Source: Bacillota bacterium
Lineage (GTDB): Bacteria > Bacteroidota > Bacteroidia > Bacteroidales > Bacteroidaceae
Direction: 5' to 3'
Assembly: GCA_023664625.1 (NCBI GenBank)
Contig: JAMPFD010000007.1
Span: 62,001 to 126,000, forward strand
Length of the DNA: 64,000 bases
The position numbers and the translations under genes are program-made. The notes under the pieces are model-generated. The model had not been told where the DNA came from. It ran no database searches and worked only from the letters and a program-made list of their open reading frames with translations. Shown piece after piece: positions 49,699 to 60,275 of the stretch (its first letter is position 1; every line of letters starts with the position of its first letter).

Positions 49699-51357
49699 TC
49701 ATCCAAGCAGTTCTTTGGCTTGCAGTATTGCGGCCTCAGAAACAGACGAGCCGGAGAGCATCTGTGCTATCTCCTGCACACGCTCTTCCTGTGTGAGATG
49801 TGTCATCCGTGTCCGTGTGCCCTCTGCCGTCTCAGTTTTCTGCACACGGTAGTGCTCGCTTCCCATGGCGGCAATCTGCGGGAGGTGGGTGATGGAGATT
49901 ACCTGTCTGCCGCAGTTCCCCATCTCTTTCATGATATGTGCCATGGCTTCCGCTATCTTTCCGGATACACCAGTGTCTATCTCGTCGAAGATAATGGTGG
50001 GCAGTGATACGGCATTTGAAATCATGGCTTTCAGAGACAGCATCACGCGGGCAATCTCACCGCCGGAGGCAACCTGGCTTACAGGCTGTACGGCTGTGCT
50101 TGTGTTTGCACTGAACATGAAGGTCACGCTGTCTTTTCCTGAATGAGTGAGTCCGGTCTCTTTGATTTCCGTAAGGAACTGAACTTTCGGAATGCCAAGA
50201 GGTACAAGGCGCTTGTGCATCTCAGCCTCAACTGTTTTTGCCGCTTTCGTTCTTGTTGTGGTGAGTACGGCGGCACATTTTTCCGCTTTCTCCTTTGTCT
50301 CTTTGACAATCTTTTCCTGTTCCATGACGGCCTCTTCACTATTGTCCATAAGCGAAAGACGCTTATTAAGCCTGTCGCGGATATTCATCAGCGACTTTAT
50401 GTCACTGCAATGGTGCTTCTTTTCGAGAGTATACAGCAGATCAAGTCTTTCATTTATATGTTCCTGCTCCCGTGGGTCAAAGTCAATCTGGTCAAGCAGA
50501 GCTGACAATTCGTCGGAGATATCTTTCAATTCTATATATCCTGATTCAAGCCTTTCCGCCACTTCCTGTGCGGAGGGGAAAAGAGATGCGATGGTGCCGA
50601 TAGCATTGCTTGCCAGTTTCAGCTGCTGTATTGCACCGGCTGTATCACCGTTTAGTGCATCAGTGGCAGAATAGAGAGCTGACTTGATATCTTCCGAGTG
50701 GTTCATGCTTTCGGCAAGTTCCTCCAGTTCATCCTGCTCTTCAGCATTGGTGAGGTTTGCATCTTCAAGCTCTTGAAGCTGAAACCGCATGAAATCCTCC
50801 TGCTCACGTCCTTCATTCATCTGCTTCCGCATTTCTGCAAGCCGTGTCTTTGCTTCGTTATATGCGGCAAAAGCCTTTTGGTATGCCGCAAGTTCCTTGT
50901 TGTTTCCTGCAATGATGTCCACTACGGAAAGTTGAAAGTCGGCATCACGTAGCAACAGGTTCTGATGTTGCGAGTGAATGTCAACGAGTCTTTCACCCAA
51001 TTCCCGCAGTACCGTCAGTGATACTGGAGTGTCGTTGATGAAGGCGCGTGATTTCCCGGCTGCTGTAAGTTCCCTGCGCAGTATGCAGTCGGCCGCATCA
51101 TAGTCAAGTTCGTTTCGCTCAAAGAATGGCTCCAGTCCGTAACCCGTAATGTTGAAGTGGGCCTCTATCACACAGCGTTGCGTACCGGCCTTTACCGACC
51201 TTGACTCTGCCCTGTGTCCGAGCAGCATGGAGAGTGCACCGAGGATGATGCTTTTTCCTGCACCTGTCTCTCCGGTAATGACGGAGAATCCGCGTTGGAA
51301 ATCAATATCCAGCGAGTCGATGAGTGTGAAGTTATTTATGGATAAGTTTGTTATCAT
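49699..51357 (-). CDS. recN: DNA repair protein RecN
   Basis: This 552-residue SMC-like ATPase acts early in double-strand break repair. The Walker A GETGAGKS is at residues 29-36, a central coiled coil spans about 150-350 (EEQDELEELAESMNHSEDIK), and the C-terminal half has the ABC signature region VASGGEIARVMLSLKAM and Walker B TIIFDEIDTGVSG. Length is normal. It lies 31 bases downstream of the DUF4835 gene within the dnaN-side cluster. Confidence 0.95.
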   Translation of the reverse strand: MITNLSINNFTLIDSLDIDFQRGFSVITGETGAGKSIILGALSMLLGHRAESRSVKAGTQRCVIEAHFNITGYGLEPFFERNELDYDAADCILRRELTAAGKSRAFINDTPVSLTVLRELGERLVDIHSQHQNLLLRDADFQLSVVDIIAGNNKELAAYQKAFAAYNEAKTRLAEMRKQMNEGREQEDFMRFQLQELEDANLTNAEEQDELEELAESMNHSEDIKSALYSATDALNGDTAGAIQQLKLASNAIGTIASLFPSAQEVAERLESGYIELKDISDELSALLDQIDFDPREQEHINERLDLLYTLEKKHHCSDIKSLMNIRDRLNKRLSLMDNSEEAVMEQEKIVKETKEKAEKCAAVLTTTRTKAAKTVEAEMHKRLVPLGIPKVQFLTEIKETGLTHSGKDSVTFMFSANTSTAVQPVSQVASGGEIARVMLSLKAMISNAVSLPTIIFDEIDTGVSGKIAEAMAHIMKEMGNCGRQVISITHLPQIAAMGSEHYRVQKTETAEGTRTRMTHLTQEERVQEIAQMLSGSSVSEAAILQAKELLG

Positions 51358-51388
51358 AGAAGGCTTCTTCTTTTTATCTGGATAATGG

Positions 51389-52303
51389 TTATTGCTTTAT
51401 TTTTTCCCATGTGCTGTTCAACGAGGCATTAATACCGAACAGTATGTCATAGACGGTCTCCTTCTCTTTCTGTGTGCCTTTGCCTTTATAGATGCTTGCG
51501 ATCTCGTCTTTCTTAAAGTCTGTCCATATTTGCGGAAGCATGGAGAGCGGCTTGTTCTGATGTGCCTCACGCAGGAGTTTGATGGCAGAGGTTATCTCTG
51601 TTCTGCCGCGTTCTGCATTGTTGGCCATTTCGTCAAAGCCCTTTCTGTAGTAATTGTACTGGAACATTCGCAGTGGTTCCATTCCTCCGTCAAGATAATC
51701 ATTTATTATTGCGAAGCGGTTCCTGTCGTCCTCAAAAGATTTCCACCCCGGGAACTCAAGTGTCTGGGCATTATTGACGAGGTACATGCATTTTTGAAGG
51801 ATCTCCTCACCTCCTTTTGGGGAGAATGTGTCAAGATCCATTCCTATAATAAGATAAGCGTAATACGCCATCAGTGCTGTCAGTTGGTTGTCTACATTCT
51901 CCTCGTTGAACTCCAGTTGGTCAAACTGCATATATTTGAATATGAAGTTCTGGTCGCTGTTGTTATAAAACGCCGTATTGTATGCCGAGTTGTAGACAGG
52001 TCTGTTTGCCTGGATTAATGCTGTGCATGTGAAAGTGCCAGCATCCTTCTCGTACTTCGTGCAGGTGATGTTGAGCGTACATTGTATGCGCTCGTTTTTC
52101 TGAAATTGCAGACTTGTCCATTGCTTTCCGTTCATAAAGTCCTCCATTGCCTGTTTCAAGTCATCGAATACAGAAGCGTCCGTGCCTTGTATCTGGGCAT
52201 GGTTTATATTTACCTTCACCTGCAGTTCCTGTGCCGATGCATTGTGACCGGAGAGTGTGGAATACAGCAGGACAAGGAAAAGAATGGCAAGTCGTTGTCT
52301 CAT
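51389..52303 (-). CDS. DUF4835 family exported protein (PorD-like)
   Basis: This is a 304-residue protein with a signal peptide (MRQRLAILFLVLLYSTLSGH NASA, cleaved near ASA-QE). A conserved start ELQVKVNINHAQIQGTDASV, DLKQAMEDFMNGKQWTS and YYAYLIIGMDLDTFSPKGGE match DUF4835, a Bacteroidetes family that I recall being named PorD in type IX secretion annotation. It overlaps the exonuclease stop (ATGA) and precedes recN. In many relatives coaBC lies between the exonuclease and this gene; here it is absent. Confidence 0.8.
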   Translation of the reverse strand: MRQRLAILFLVLLYSTLSGHNASAQELQVKVNINHAQIQGTDASVFDDLKQAMEDFMNGKQWTSLQFQKNERIQCTLNITCTKYEKDAGTFTCTALIQANRPVYNSAYNTAFYNNSDQNFIFKYMQFDQLEFNEENVDNQLTALMAYYAYLIIGMDLDTFSPKGGEEILQKCMYLVNNAQTLEFPGWKSFEDDRNRFAIINDYLDGGMEPLRMFQYNYYRKGFDEMANNAERGRTEITSAIKLLREAHQNKPLSMLPQIWTDFKKDEIASIYKGKGTQKEKETVYDILFGINASLNSTWEKIKQ

Positions 52304-53136
52304 GATTGTTTGTTTTGATATTCCCTCAGTCTTATTCGGGTAAGCACTTGTTTTGTGTTAAGGGTGAAGTCGCCACCCATGACCCATGAAAAGTATCCCG
52401 GGTCACGCTTCATTGTGGCGGCAACAGACTGTCCTTTGTATTTTCCGAAGTTCCATACTTCAGTCCGCCTGATAATGCCGTTGGCATCAGGAACCTCAGC
52501 CCAGATTATGCGTCCTGCGAAATCAACATTCTGCTGGTCATTGCAGAACTCGGCAATCTTGTCCATGTCGTTTTCCAGTTGTCGCTCTTCTTCTTCCTGT
52601 TTTCCGGGCGCATACATGTCTATCTGTCCTTGCAGTACAGCCCATGTTGCTGCTGTGTCCTGGTCAGCAAGATGAGCCTGGAAGTCCTCTTCCATCTTTC
52701 TGCCGCAATAGAACTTATATGCCGCGGCAAGATTGCGGCGTTCCATTTTGCGGAAAATAATGCTTGCATCTATAAGGCGTGACTTTGAGAAATCGAAATC
52801 AATGCCAGCGCGTAGGAATTCCTCGGCAAGTAGAGGCACGTCAAACTTATTTGAATTGAATCCGGCTATGTCACATCCTTCGAACTCAGTCTCCAGTTGC
52901 GTGGCAAGTTGTTTGAAAGTTGGAGCGTCCTTTACCATGTCGTCAGTGATGCTTGTCAGCTGCTGCACCAGTTCCGGTATGGGCTGTTGTGGATTTACAA
53001 AGAGATTGACGGGCTTTTCTGTCCCGTCAATCTCAACTTTAATATATGATATCTGTATTATTCTGTCCTTAGCCAAATCAAGACCTGTTGTCTCAAGGTC
53101 AAAGATTATCAGCGGACGTGTAAGATTCAGTCGCAT
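52300..53136 (-). CDS. DnaQ-like 3'-5' exonuclease
   Basis: This is a 278-residue DEDD-family exonuclease started at 53136 (MRLNLTRPLIIFDLETTG). An ATG at 53181 lies upstream of a likely promoter box (TATATTTG, minus strand 53186-53179), so it is not used. Exo I has Asp13 and Glu15 in FDLETTG, Exo II is NSNKFDVPLLAEEF, and Exo III is HLADQDTAAT. The C-terminal part (WNFGKYKGQSVAATMKRDPG) resembles DUF3820, a small domain often fused to such exonucleases. It may edit or trim DNA in replication/repair beside dnaN. Confidence 0.88.
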   Translation of the reverse strand: MRLNLTRPLIIFDLETTGLDLAKDRIIQISYIKVEIDGTEKPVNLFVNPQQPIPELVQQLTSITDDMVKDAPTFKQLATQLETEFEGCDIAGFNSNKFDVPLLAEEFLRAGIDFDFSKSRLIDASIIFRKMERRNLAAAYKFYCGRKMEEDFQAHLADQDTAATWAVLQGQIDMYAPGKQEEEERQLENDMDKIAEFCNDQQNVDFAGRIIWAEVPDANGIIRRTEVWNFGKYKGQSVAATMKRDPGYFSWVMGGDFTLNTKQVLTRIRLREYQNKQS

Positions 53137-53233
53137 TTCCTTTGTGTTTGTAGTATGGAATGAAACGTGACATGCAATCAAATATAAGACTGCCGGTATT
53201 CCATACTATGCTTGTTTGTTGTTCCGTGTGGTC

Positions 53234-54358
53234 TTAATCGTTGAGGAGCATAGGCATGAGCAGCATGAGTATGTCCTCGTTCTCCGGCTGCTGTGCAGGG
53301 ATAATTAGACCGGCACGTGCAGGGTCGGCAAGTTCCATAATTATCTCCTCACTGTCAAGGTTGTTGAGAACTTCTGTAAGTGTGGTTCCCTTGAAACCGA
53401 TGTTCATCGGAATGCCGTCATATTCACAGATGGATTCTTCCTTCGCACTTGTGGAGAAATCAATGTCTTCGGAACTGATTTCTATCTTTCCGCTTTCGAT
53501 ATGCAGGCGGACGAGCTGACTTGCATCGCTTGCGAAGGGAAGCACACGCTTTAGTGCTCCAAGAAGAACCTTACGGTCAATGGTCATTTTGTTGGAATTG
53601 TTCTGTGGGATTACGCTGGCATAATTTGGATAGCGTCCTTCGGTGAGGCGGCAGATAAGTGTACCGTCGGTATAAGAAATTTCCGCATTGCGGTTATCAA
53701 ACTTGATGACGACCTCGGAATCATCCTTTGCAAGTACGTTCCTGAGCAATGACGCAGGCTTCTTGGGAAGGATAAATGATGCCGGCTGGTCACTCTTTAC
53801 TGTGAAATTAAGGTTGCGTACAAGCTTGTGGCCGTCACTTGCTACGATGGCAAGGCTGTCAGGTTTGAGGTCAAAATATATGGCATTCATTACAGGGCGT
53901 AGCTCATCCTGGGCTGTGGCGAACAGTGAACGTGCAATATTCTCCGCAATGATGCTGGATTGCATGGTAATCACAGTGGCATTATCCTGCATGGCGATAG
54001 TGCGCGGGTACTCGTCTGCAGACAGTGAAACGATGTTGTACATGCCGTTAAGGTAGACAATCTTGGTTTGCAAGGTATCGAGATTGACGTCTATGGTGAC
54101 AGGTTGCTCTGCAAGCTCCTTCATGGCATCGAGTATGGTGCGGTTGGTGATACAGAAGGCTCCGTTGGTGTCGTGTTCGTCAAGGGCGATTTTGCTCTTC
54201 ATCGTGTTCTCGCTGTCTGATGCTGTTATTGTCAGCACGCCGTCCTGAACCTCGAAAAGGAAACAGTCAAGAATCGGCATAGAGTTCTTGCTGTTGATGA
54301 CTTTTGAAAGAGTATTCAGCCGACTGCTAAGTGTGGTGCTTGAAACTGTGAATCTCAT
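53234..54358 (-). CDS. dnaN: DNA polymerase III beta sliding clamp
   Basis: This 374-residue clamp subunit forms a ring on DNA and tethers polymerase and partner proteins. Three similar domains are visible, starting MRFTVSSTTLSSRLNTLSKV, then FSISAENIARSLFATAQDELRP-type and NNSNKMTIDRKVLLGALKRV, with the C-terminal end LMPMLLND. Length is typical. A full promoter lies at 54406-54437. It is the first gene of the run leading to the exonuclease, DUF4835 and recN. Confidence 0.96.
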   Translation of the reverse strand: MRFTVSSTTLSSRLNTLSKVINSKNSMPILDCFLFEVQDGVLTITASDSENTMKSKIALDEHDTNGAFCITNRTILDAMKELAEQPVTIDVNLDTLQTKIVYLNGMYNIVSLSADEYPRTIAMQDNATVITMQSSIIAENIARSLFATAQDELRPVMNAIYFDLKPDSLAIVASDGHKLVRNLNFTVKSDQPASFILPKKPASLLRNVLAKDDSEVVIKFDNRNAEISYTDGTLICRLTEGRYPNYASVIPQNNSNKMTIDRKVLLGALKRVLPFASDASQLVRLHIESGKIEISSEDIDFSTSAKEESICEYDGIPMNIGFKGTTLTEVLNNLDSEEIIMELADPARAGLIIPAQQPENEDILMLLMPMLLND

Positions 54359-54405
54359 AATCGTATATTTGTTTTTTTAGTTGTTGTTTTCAGTTCTTCA
54401 AGGTA

Positions 54406-54437
54406 CAAATTTACGCATTTATTTATAATAAAACAAA
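54406..54437 (-). promoter_or_regulatory. Promoter of dnaN (Bacteroidetes type)
   Basis: On the minus strand TTTG (54437-54434), 20 bases, then TAAATTTG (54413-54406), about 50 bases upstream of the ATG. Confidence 0.75.
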
Positions 54438-54553
54438 AAAACGATATTAAATTCCCTGCCTTTTAAAAATATTTTAGTAATTTCGCAAACGAATTCAGAA
54501 AATCTAACTGAATATTTTAATAAAAGTACAAACAGATATAAGAAGAAGTTACA

Positions 54554-54952
54554 ATGGAATTACAAGGTAAAGTCATTTATGCTGCAGAAAAGCGTACGGG
54601 CGAGAATGCTCGTGGCACATGGGCTGCACAGGATTTTGTTATAGAGACACATGACAGTTTTCCGCGCAAGATGGTATTCTCCGTGTTTGGCGAAGATAGG
54701 CTTCAGCGTTTCAATATACAGGTTGGTCAGGAGGTCAATGTATCTTTTGACATTGATGCCCGTGAGTATAATGGCCGCTGGTTTAATAGTATCCGTGCGT
54801 TTGATGTTCGTCAGATTGTGCCGAATTCTGCTCCTGTAGCTGGTGGCATGCCTCCGTTTGGTGAGCCGGCACCTGCAGCGCAAAGTGCTCAGGCAACGGA
54901 TCCGTTCGCACAGCCTGCATCAAGCGACAGCACTGATGACCTCCCGTTCTAA
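54554..54952 (+). CDS. DUF3127 SSB-like OB-fold protein
   Basis: This is a 132-residue protein. The N-terminal part (MELQGKVIYAAEKRTGENAR, FVIETHDSFPRKMVFSVFGE, FDIDAREYNGRWFNSIRAFD) matches DUF3127, an OB-fold family in Bacteroidetes. A Pro/Ala/Gln-rich linker leads to an acidic tip ending DDLPF, nearly the DDIPF end by which bacterial SSB proteins recruit partners. A single-stranded DNA-binding or replication-linked role is likely, consistent with the divergent dnaN neighbour. A weak -7-like TAATTTCG lies at 54478-54485. Confidence 0.8.
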   Translation: MELQGKVIYAAEKRTGENARGTWAAQDFVIETHDSFPRKMVFSVFGEDRLQRFNIQVGQEVNVSFDIDAREYNGRWFNSIRAFDVRQIVPNSAPVAGGMPPFGEPAPAAQSAQATDPFAQPASSDSTDDLPF

Positions 54953-55231
54953 ATAGGAAGTCTTATCGTTGCTTGAAAGTATCAAGGACAGGAAGTGAAG
55001 CATTGAAGTTTCGCAGGCTTACTTTAGGACGTTAGGGAAAGATTCGTTTTTGACAGATGATTATGTCGGATGGATAGACGGGTTGACGGGACGCACCTTG
55101 TGAAATGACTGTTTTTGAATAATATTTAGCAAGGATATTCTGTCGGACGTTGTCTTTATAATCGTTGTTCACGAATCATAAGCCCGGGACTTTCAGCTTG
55201 CGAAAGTTGAATAAAGTATATAGATAGACAA

Positions 55232-56428
55232 ATGAGTTTGGTCTGGAAATTACTTCGTCAGCATATAAGCGTACCACAGTTTGCAGGATTTATTCTTGCC
55301 AATCTGTTCGGTATGCTTATTGTTTTGTTGGCCTATCAGTTCTATAATGACATCCTGCCTGTATTTACCCAGCAGGATTCGTTCATGAAGAGCGACTATC
55401 TCATAGTCTCCAAGAAAATAAGTGTGGCAACAACTGTCAGTGGTCATGCCAACACATTCTCGCTTTCTGAAATCAAAGATTTATGCGGACAGAAATTCGC
55501 GTCAAATGTCGGACGCTTCTTTTCCGTGGAATACAAGGTTGAGGCTCAGATGGGCATTGAGGGACAGACACTTCTCAATTCAGAGATATTTCTCGAGTCT
55601 GTTCCTGATGACTTCATAGATGTGCCGTTAAAAAACTGGAAATATGTTGCGGGTGACAGCATCGTACCTGTAATTCTGCCAAGAAGTTATATAAATATGT
55701 ATAATTTCGGTTTTGCACAAAATCATTCCCTTCCGAAAATTTCTGATGGACTTGTCTCCATGATAGATTTCAATATTTTTGCGCGTTCCGACAAAGGAGT
55801 GAGAGAATTCAAGGGGAAAGTCATAGGTTTTTCCAACCGTCTGAATACAATTCTTGTGCCTCATGCCTTTATAGAATGGAGTAACAGGGAGCTTGCCCCC
55901 AGCAAGGAGAGTGAGCCGAACCGTCTTTTGCTGGAAGTTGCTAATCCCGCTGACGAGACAATTACAGCATATCTTGACCGACATGGATATGAAGTAGAGA
56001 CCGACAGACTTGATGCAGAAAAGACGACATATTTTCTGCGTATGGTGGTAACGCTTGTCATGTTTGTCGGAGTGGTGATAAGTGTTCTGGCATTCTACAT
56101 TCTACTCCTCTCTATTTATCTTCTTGTGCAGAAAAATACGGTCAAACTTGAGAATCTGCTCCTTATCGGTTATTCTCCAGTCCGTGTGGCAATACCTTAC
56201 CAGTTGCTTACGGTAGGGCTTAATGCTGCAGTGCTTGTGGTGGCACTGTCTCTTCTTTATCTCATCAGAGGATATTATATGAATTTCATATACCAACTGT
56301 TTCCGGAATTATCAGATACGAGTTTCACGCCGGCTGCGGTTCTTGGGATAGCCATTTGGGGATTTGCGTCCTTGCTCAACTATATTGTCATAAGAAGGAA
56401 GATTACATTGATATGGAAAAGGAAATAA
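55232..56428 (+). CDS. FtsX-like permease domain protein
   Basis: This is a 398-residue membrane protein with one N-terminal transmembrane segment (about 18-40), a large extracytoplasmic domain (about 45-265), then three C-terminal segments (about 270-300, 325-348, 370-388). This is the MacB/FtsX topology of ABC transporter permeases; the segment YPVRVAIPYQLL-like (SPVRVAIPYQLLTVGLNAAV) fits the coupling loop. No ATPase gene is adjacent, so the partner is elsewhere or the protein works alone. The 279 bases upstream (54953-55231) hold no recognised gene; a small ACTTTC/GAAAGT hairpin lies near 55190. Confidence 0.72.
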   Translation: MSLVWKLLRQHISVPQFAGFILANLFGMLIVLLAYQFYNDILPVFTQQDSFMKSDYLIVSKKISVATTVSGHANTFSLSEIKDLCGQKFASNVGRFFSVEYKVEAQMGIEGQTLLNSEIFLESVPDDFIDVPLKNWKYVAGDSIVPVILPRSYINMYNFGFAQNHSLPKISDGLVSMIDFNIFARSDKGVREFKGKVIGFSNRLNTILVPHAFIEWSNRELAPSKESEPNRLLLEVANPADETITAYLDRHGYEVETDRLDAEKTTYFLRMVVTLVMFVGVVISVLAFYILLLSIYLLVQKNTVKLENLLLIGYSPVRVAIPYQLLTVGLNAAVLVVALSLLYLIRGYYMNFIYQLFPELSDTSFTPAAVLGIAIWGFASLLNYIVIRRKITLIWKRK

Positions 56429-57225
56429 TAACATCTGCTCAGAATCCCAAAATAAAGCATCTTCTCTTGCTGCAACAGAAAAGTTCGGAACGCAGGAGAT
56501 GCGGTCTTTTTGTTGTCGAGGGGCAGCGGGAACTGGCACATTGCCTTAATGCAGGATATGAGTTGGAGACATTGTTCTTCTGCCCGGATATTGCAGAGGA
56601 GGCAGGATTGGATGCTTTTCTGCCGTCTCTTCCGCATCAGTCATCTGCACTGTCCTGCGTAAACATCAGCAGGGCATTATATGAGAAAGTGGCCTATCGT
56701 GGCAGTACGGAAGGAGTGATAGCTGAAGTGAAATCAAGACACGCCACTCTTAAAGGGCTGTCTTTGCCTGATAATCCGCTGATCGTAGTCCTTGAAGGTG
56801 TGGAAAAACCTGGTAATCTTGGTGCTGTCCTGCGCAGTGCCGATGCGGCAAAGGCCGATGCCGTGATTGTCTGCGACCCGCTGACGGATCTCTTCAATCC
56901 GAATCTTATACGTTCTTCAATAGGGGCGGTGTTTACAGTACCGACTGTGGCATGCTCATCAGAGGAATGCATATCTTTTCTGAAAGACAAAAATATACAG
57001 ATTCTTACTGCGCAGCTACAGGACGCCAGTCTTTACTATGACACTCCGATGACTGGCGGCACGGCAATCGTCATGGGTACGGAGTCTACAGGACTTACCA
57101 ATCAATGGCGTGAGGCAGCAGATGCGCATATTCGCATTCCAATGCTGGGCAAGCTTGACTCTCTCAATGTTTCAGTATCGGCGGCAATACTAATGTTTGA
57201 GGCTGTGAGGCAGAGGGCATGGTGA
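56413..57225 (+). CDS. SpoU/TrmH-family RNA 2'-O-methyltransferase
   Basis: This is a 270-residue SPOUT enzyme. The ATG at 56413 (MEKEIITSAQNPKIKHLLLL) is chosen since it begins the conserved N-terminal substrate-binding domain; upstream codons lie in the permease gene, which it overlaps by 16 bases. The knotted SAM domain shows VVLEGVEKPGNLGAVLRSAD (motif 1), IVMGTESTGLTNQWREAAD (motif 2) and IPMLGKLDSLNVSVSAAILM (motif 3). The substrate, rRNA or tRNA, is not determined from sequence. Confidence 0.92.
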   Translation: MEKEIITSAQNPKIKHLLLLQQKSSERRRCGLFVVEGQRELAHCLNAGYELETLFFCPDIAEEAGLDAFLPSLPHQSSALSCVNISRALYEKVAYRGSTEGVIAEVKSRHATLKGLSLPDNPLIVVLEGVEKPGNLGAVLRSADAAKADAVIVCDPLTDLFNPNLIRSSIGAVFTVPTVACSSEECISFLKDKNIQILTAQLQDASLYYDTPMTGGTAIVMGTESTGLTNQWREAADAHIRIPMLGKLDSLNVSVSAAILMFEAVRQRAW

Positions 57226-57340
57226 TGTTCGGAACATGTCGTCGGCTTGTTGATGTATGTCTCTGCTCCTTATGGCAATTTCAGACTTTTTTATAAACGA
57301 ATATAAGAACAATATCGGCAGTTTTGGCCGGCAAATTCAT

Positions 57341-57373
57341 AAAGCATAAGAGGACTTCGTCTTTTTATGCTTT
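57341..57373 (+). terminator. Terminator after SpoU methyltransferase
   Basis: A 15-pair stem (AAAGCATAAGAGGAC / GTCTTTTTATGCTTT, with G-T pairs) with a three-base loop is followed by TATTTTATT. Confidence 0.8.
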
Positions 57374-57591
57374 TATTTTATTGGATTTATGTATATATAG
57401 GTTATTCAATAAAATTGACGGATATGATATTTTGAATCTTTATGAATCTTGATCTTTCGAATTATCAGAGCTGTTCTTTTTGGAAAAAAGATGAAGCAGA
57501 GAATTTAGATTGATTTTGTTGGCTAACTTATTTTCACAATACGCAAGAATATAAAAAAAGTCGTAAAATAAGGAAATATTCTTTGCCTTTT

Positions 57592-59103
<1,512 letters not shown>

Positions 59104-59125
59104 TGTTTTTGGAATTTCTGTGTGT

Positions 59126-59189
59126 GAAAAATCTTTCCCATGCAATTCAGTTGCCTGACAACGGATGACTCGCAGGGGAAAGATTTTTC
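59126..59189 (+). terminator. Terminator-like hairpin after enolase
   Basis: GAAAAATCTTTCCC (59126-59139) pairs perfectly with GGGAAAGATTTTTC (59176-59189) across a 36-base loop. A+T-rich ends and position 23 bases past the stop support a transcript end. Confidence 0.65.
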
Positions 59190-59280
59190 TAAAATGATTA
59201 GGATGTAAGGAAAAGTAATTTAAGTTCCATGCTTGTAATTTTCAGAAAGGAAACTGAAGCTGAAGAGATTTTAAGGTGGA

Positions 59281-60167
59281 TGCCATGAAAGATATTCGCT
59301 ATAATTGGGAGTACATGGCAATGCTTTATTCTTTTTTGTCTCCGGCTACTTGCTTCTGCGCGGATTAGATAGGTATGATGCTAATTTTGACAATTGGTTC
59401 AAGAAGCGTGTTCAACGGCTTTGGCCTGCAGTTTTTCTTTGGACTTTGGCGGCTTCTGCATTATGGAATGATACTTTAAGCTGGCAAAAAATCATTATTG
59501 CCCCAGAATATTGGTTCCTGCAGTGTATCGTTGTATATTATGCGATATATTATTTCGCAGGAAGAAGGATGCTGAAATTTATAGGGGGGGGAGAGCATGT
59601 CTCATGGTAGCCGTATTTGTCTCTGTCGTCACGGCTTTTCTGATGCTGAAGTCGGAAGGCTCCGTCTTTCATTCATCATGGCATTATGTATGTCATTTCA
59701 GTGTTATGGTCATGGGTGGCATGGCGTATATGCACAAGGGAATGAATAATCGTCCCTTTTGGGATATGGTATTGCTTGCGGTCTCGTTCGTGGCATATTT
59801 TGCCATTATGGCAATAGGCAAGGGACAGGCGGACTGGAGGTATTATGCACAAATACTTGCCCTCCTGCCATTACACTCTTTTTGCTGGTTCGCTTATAAG
59901 GTATGCTCTTATGGCTGGTGTGACAAGGTTTTTGTGTCAAGAGTGTTCCGGTGGCCTTTTGTCGTGGTCTCAAGTCTTACATTGGAGATTTATATAGTCC
60001 AGTTTCATATTATTTCTGCCAGGTTTAATTCTATGTTCCCCTTAAGCCTGATTATAGTTTTTGCCTTGATTTGCCTGGCGGCTTACTTATTGAGAGTGGC
60101 GGTGAATATCTTTATCCAGTTTATGGGAAGAGAGAATTGGAGATGGAGTGATGTCATGCACTTATGA
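59281..60167 (+). pseudogene. Broken acyltransferase-family membrane protein (5' truncated, frameshifted at poly-G)
   Basis: Two overlapping frames together read as the middle and end of an Acyl_transf_3-type protein: frame one from about 59305 (LGVHGNALFFFVSGYLLLRG, FKKRVQRLWPAVFLWTLAAS) and frame two after about 59590 (LMVAVFVSVVTAFLMLKSEG to the stop at 60167). They are split at a run of eight G (59584-59591); nine G would join them as FIGGGRACLMVAVF. The first helix and start region of the family are missing, with a TAA directly before 59305. The gene is thus most likely decayed, though the G run could once have allowed phase switching. Confidence 0.75.
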
Positions 60168-60275
60168 TAACTCTTTTCACTTGGAATGATTGATTCGTTT
60201 CACTCATGGAAGTTGGCATGGAATTTGTTGTATGCTGTTATGAAAATATAATGACAAACAAATCAATCAATAATT

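Noticed and set aside
59584..59591. Phase-variable acyltransferase
   Set aside because: The poly-G alone could switch the frame, but the gene also lacks its start and first helix, so it is called a pseudogene.
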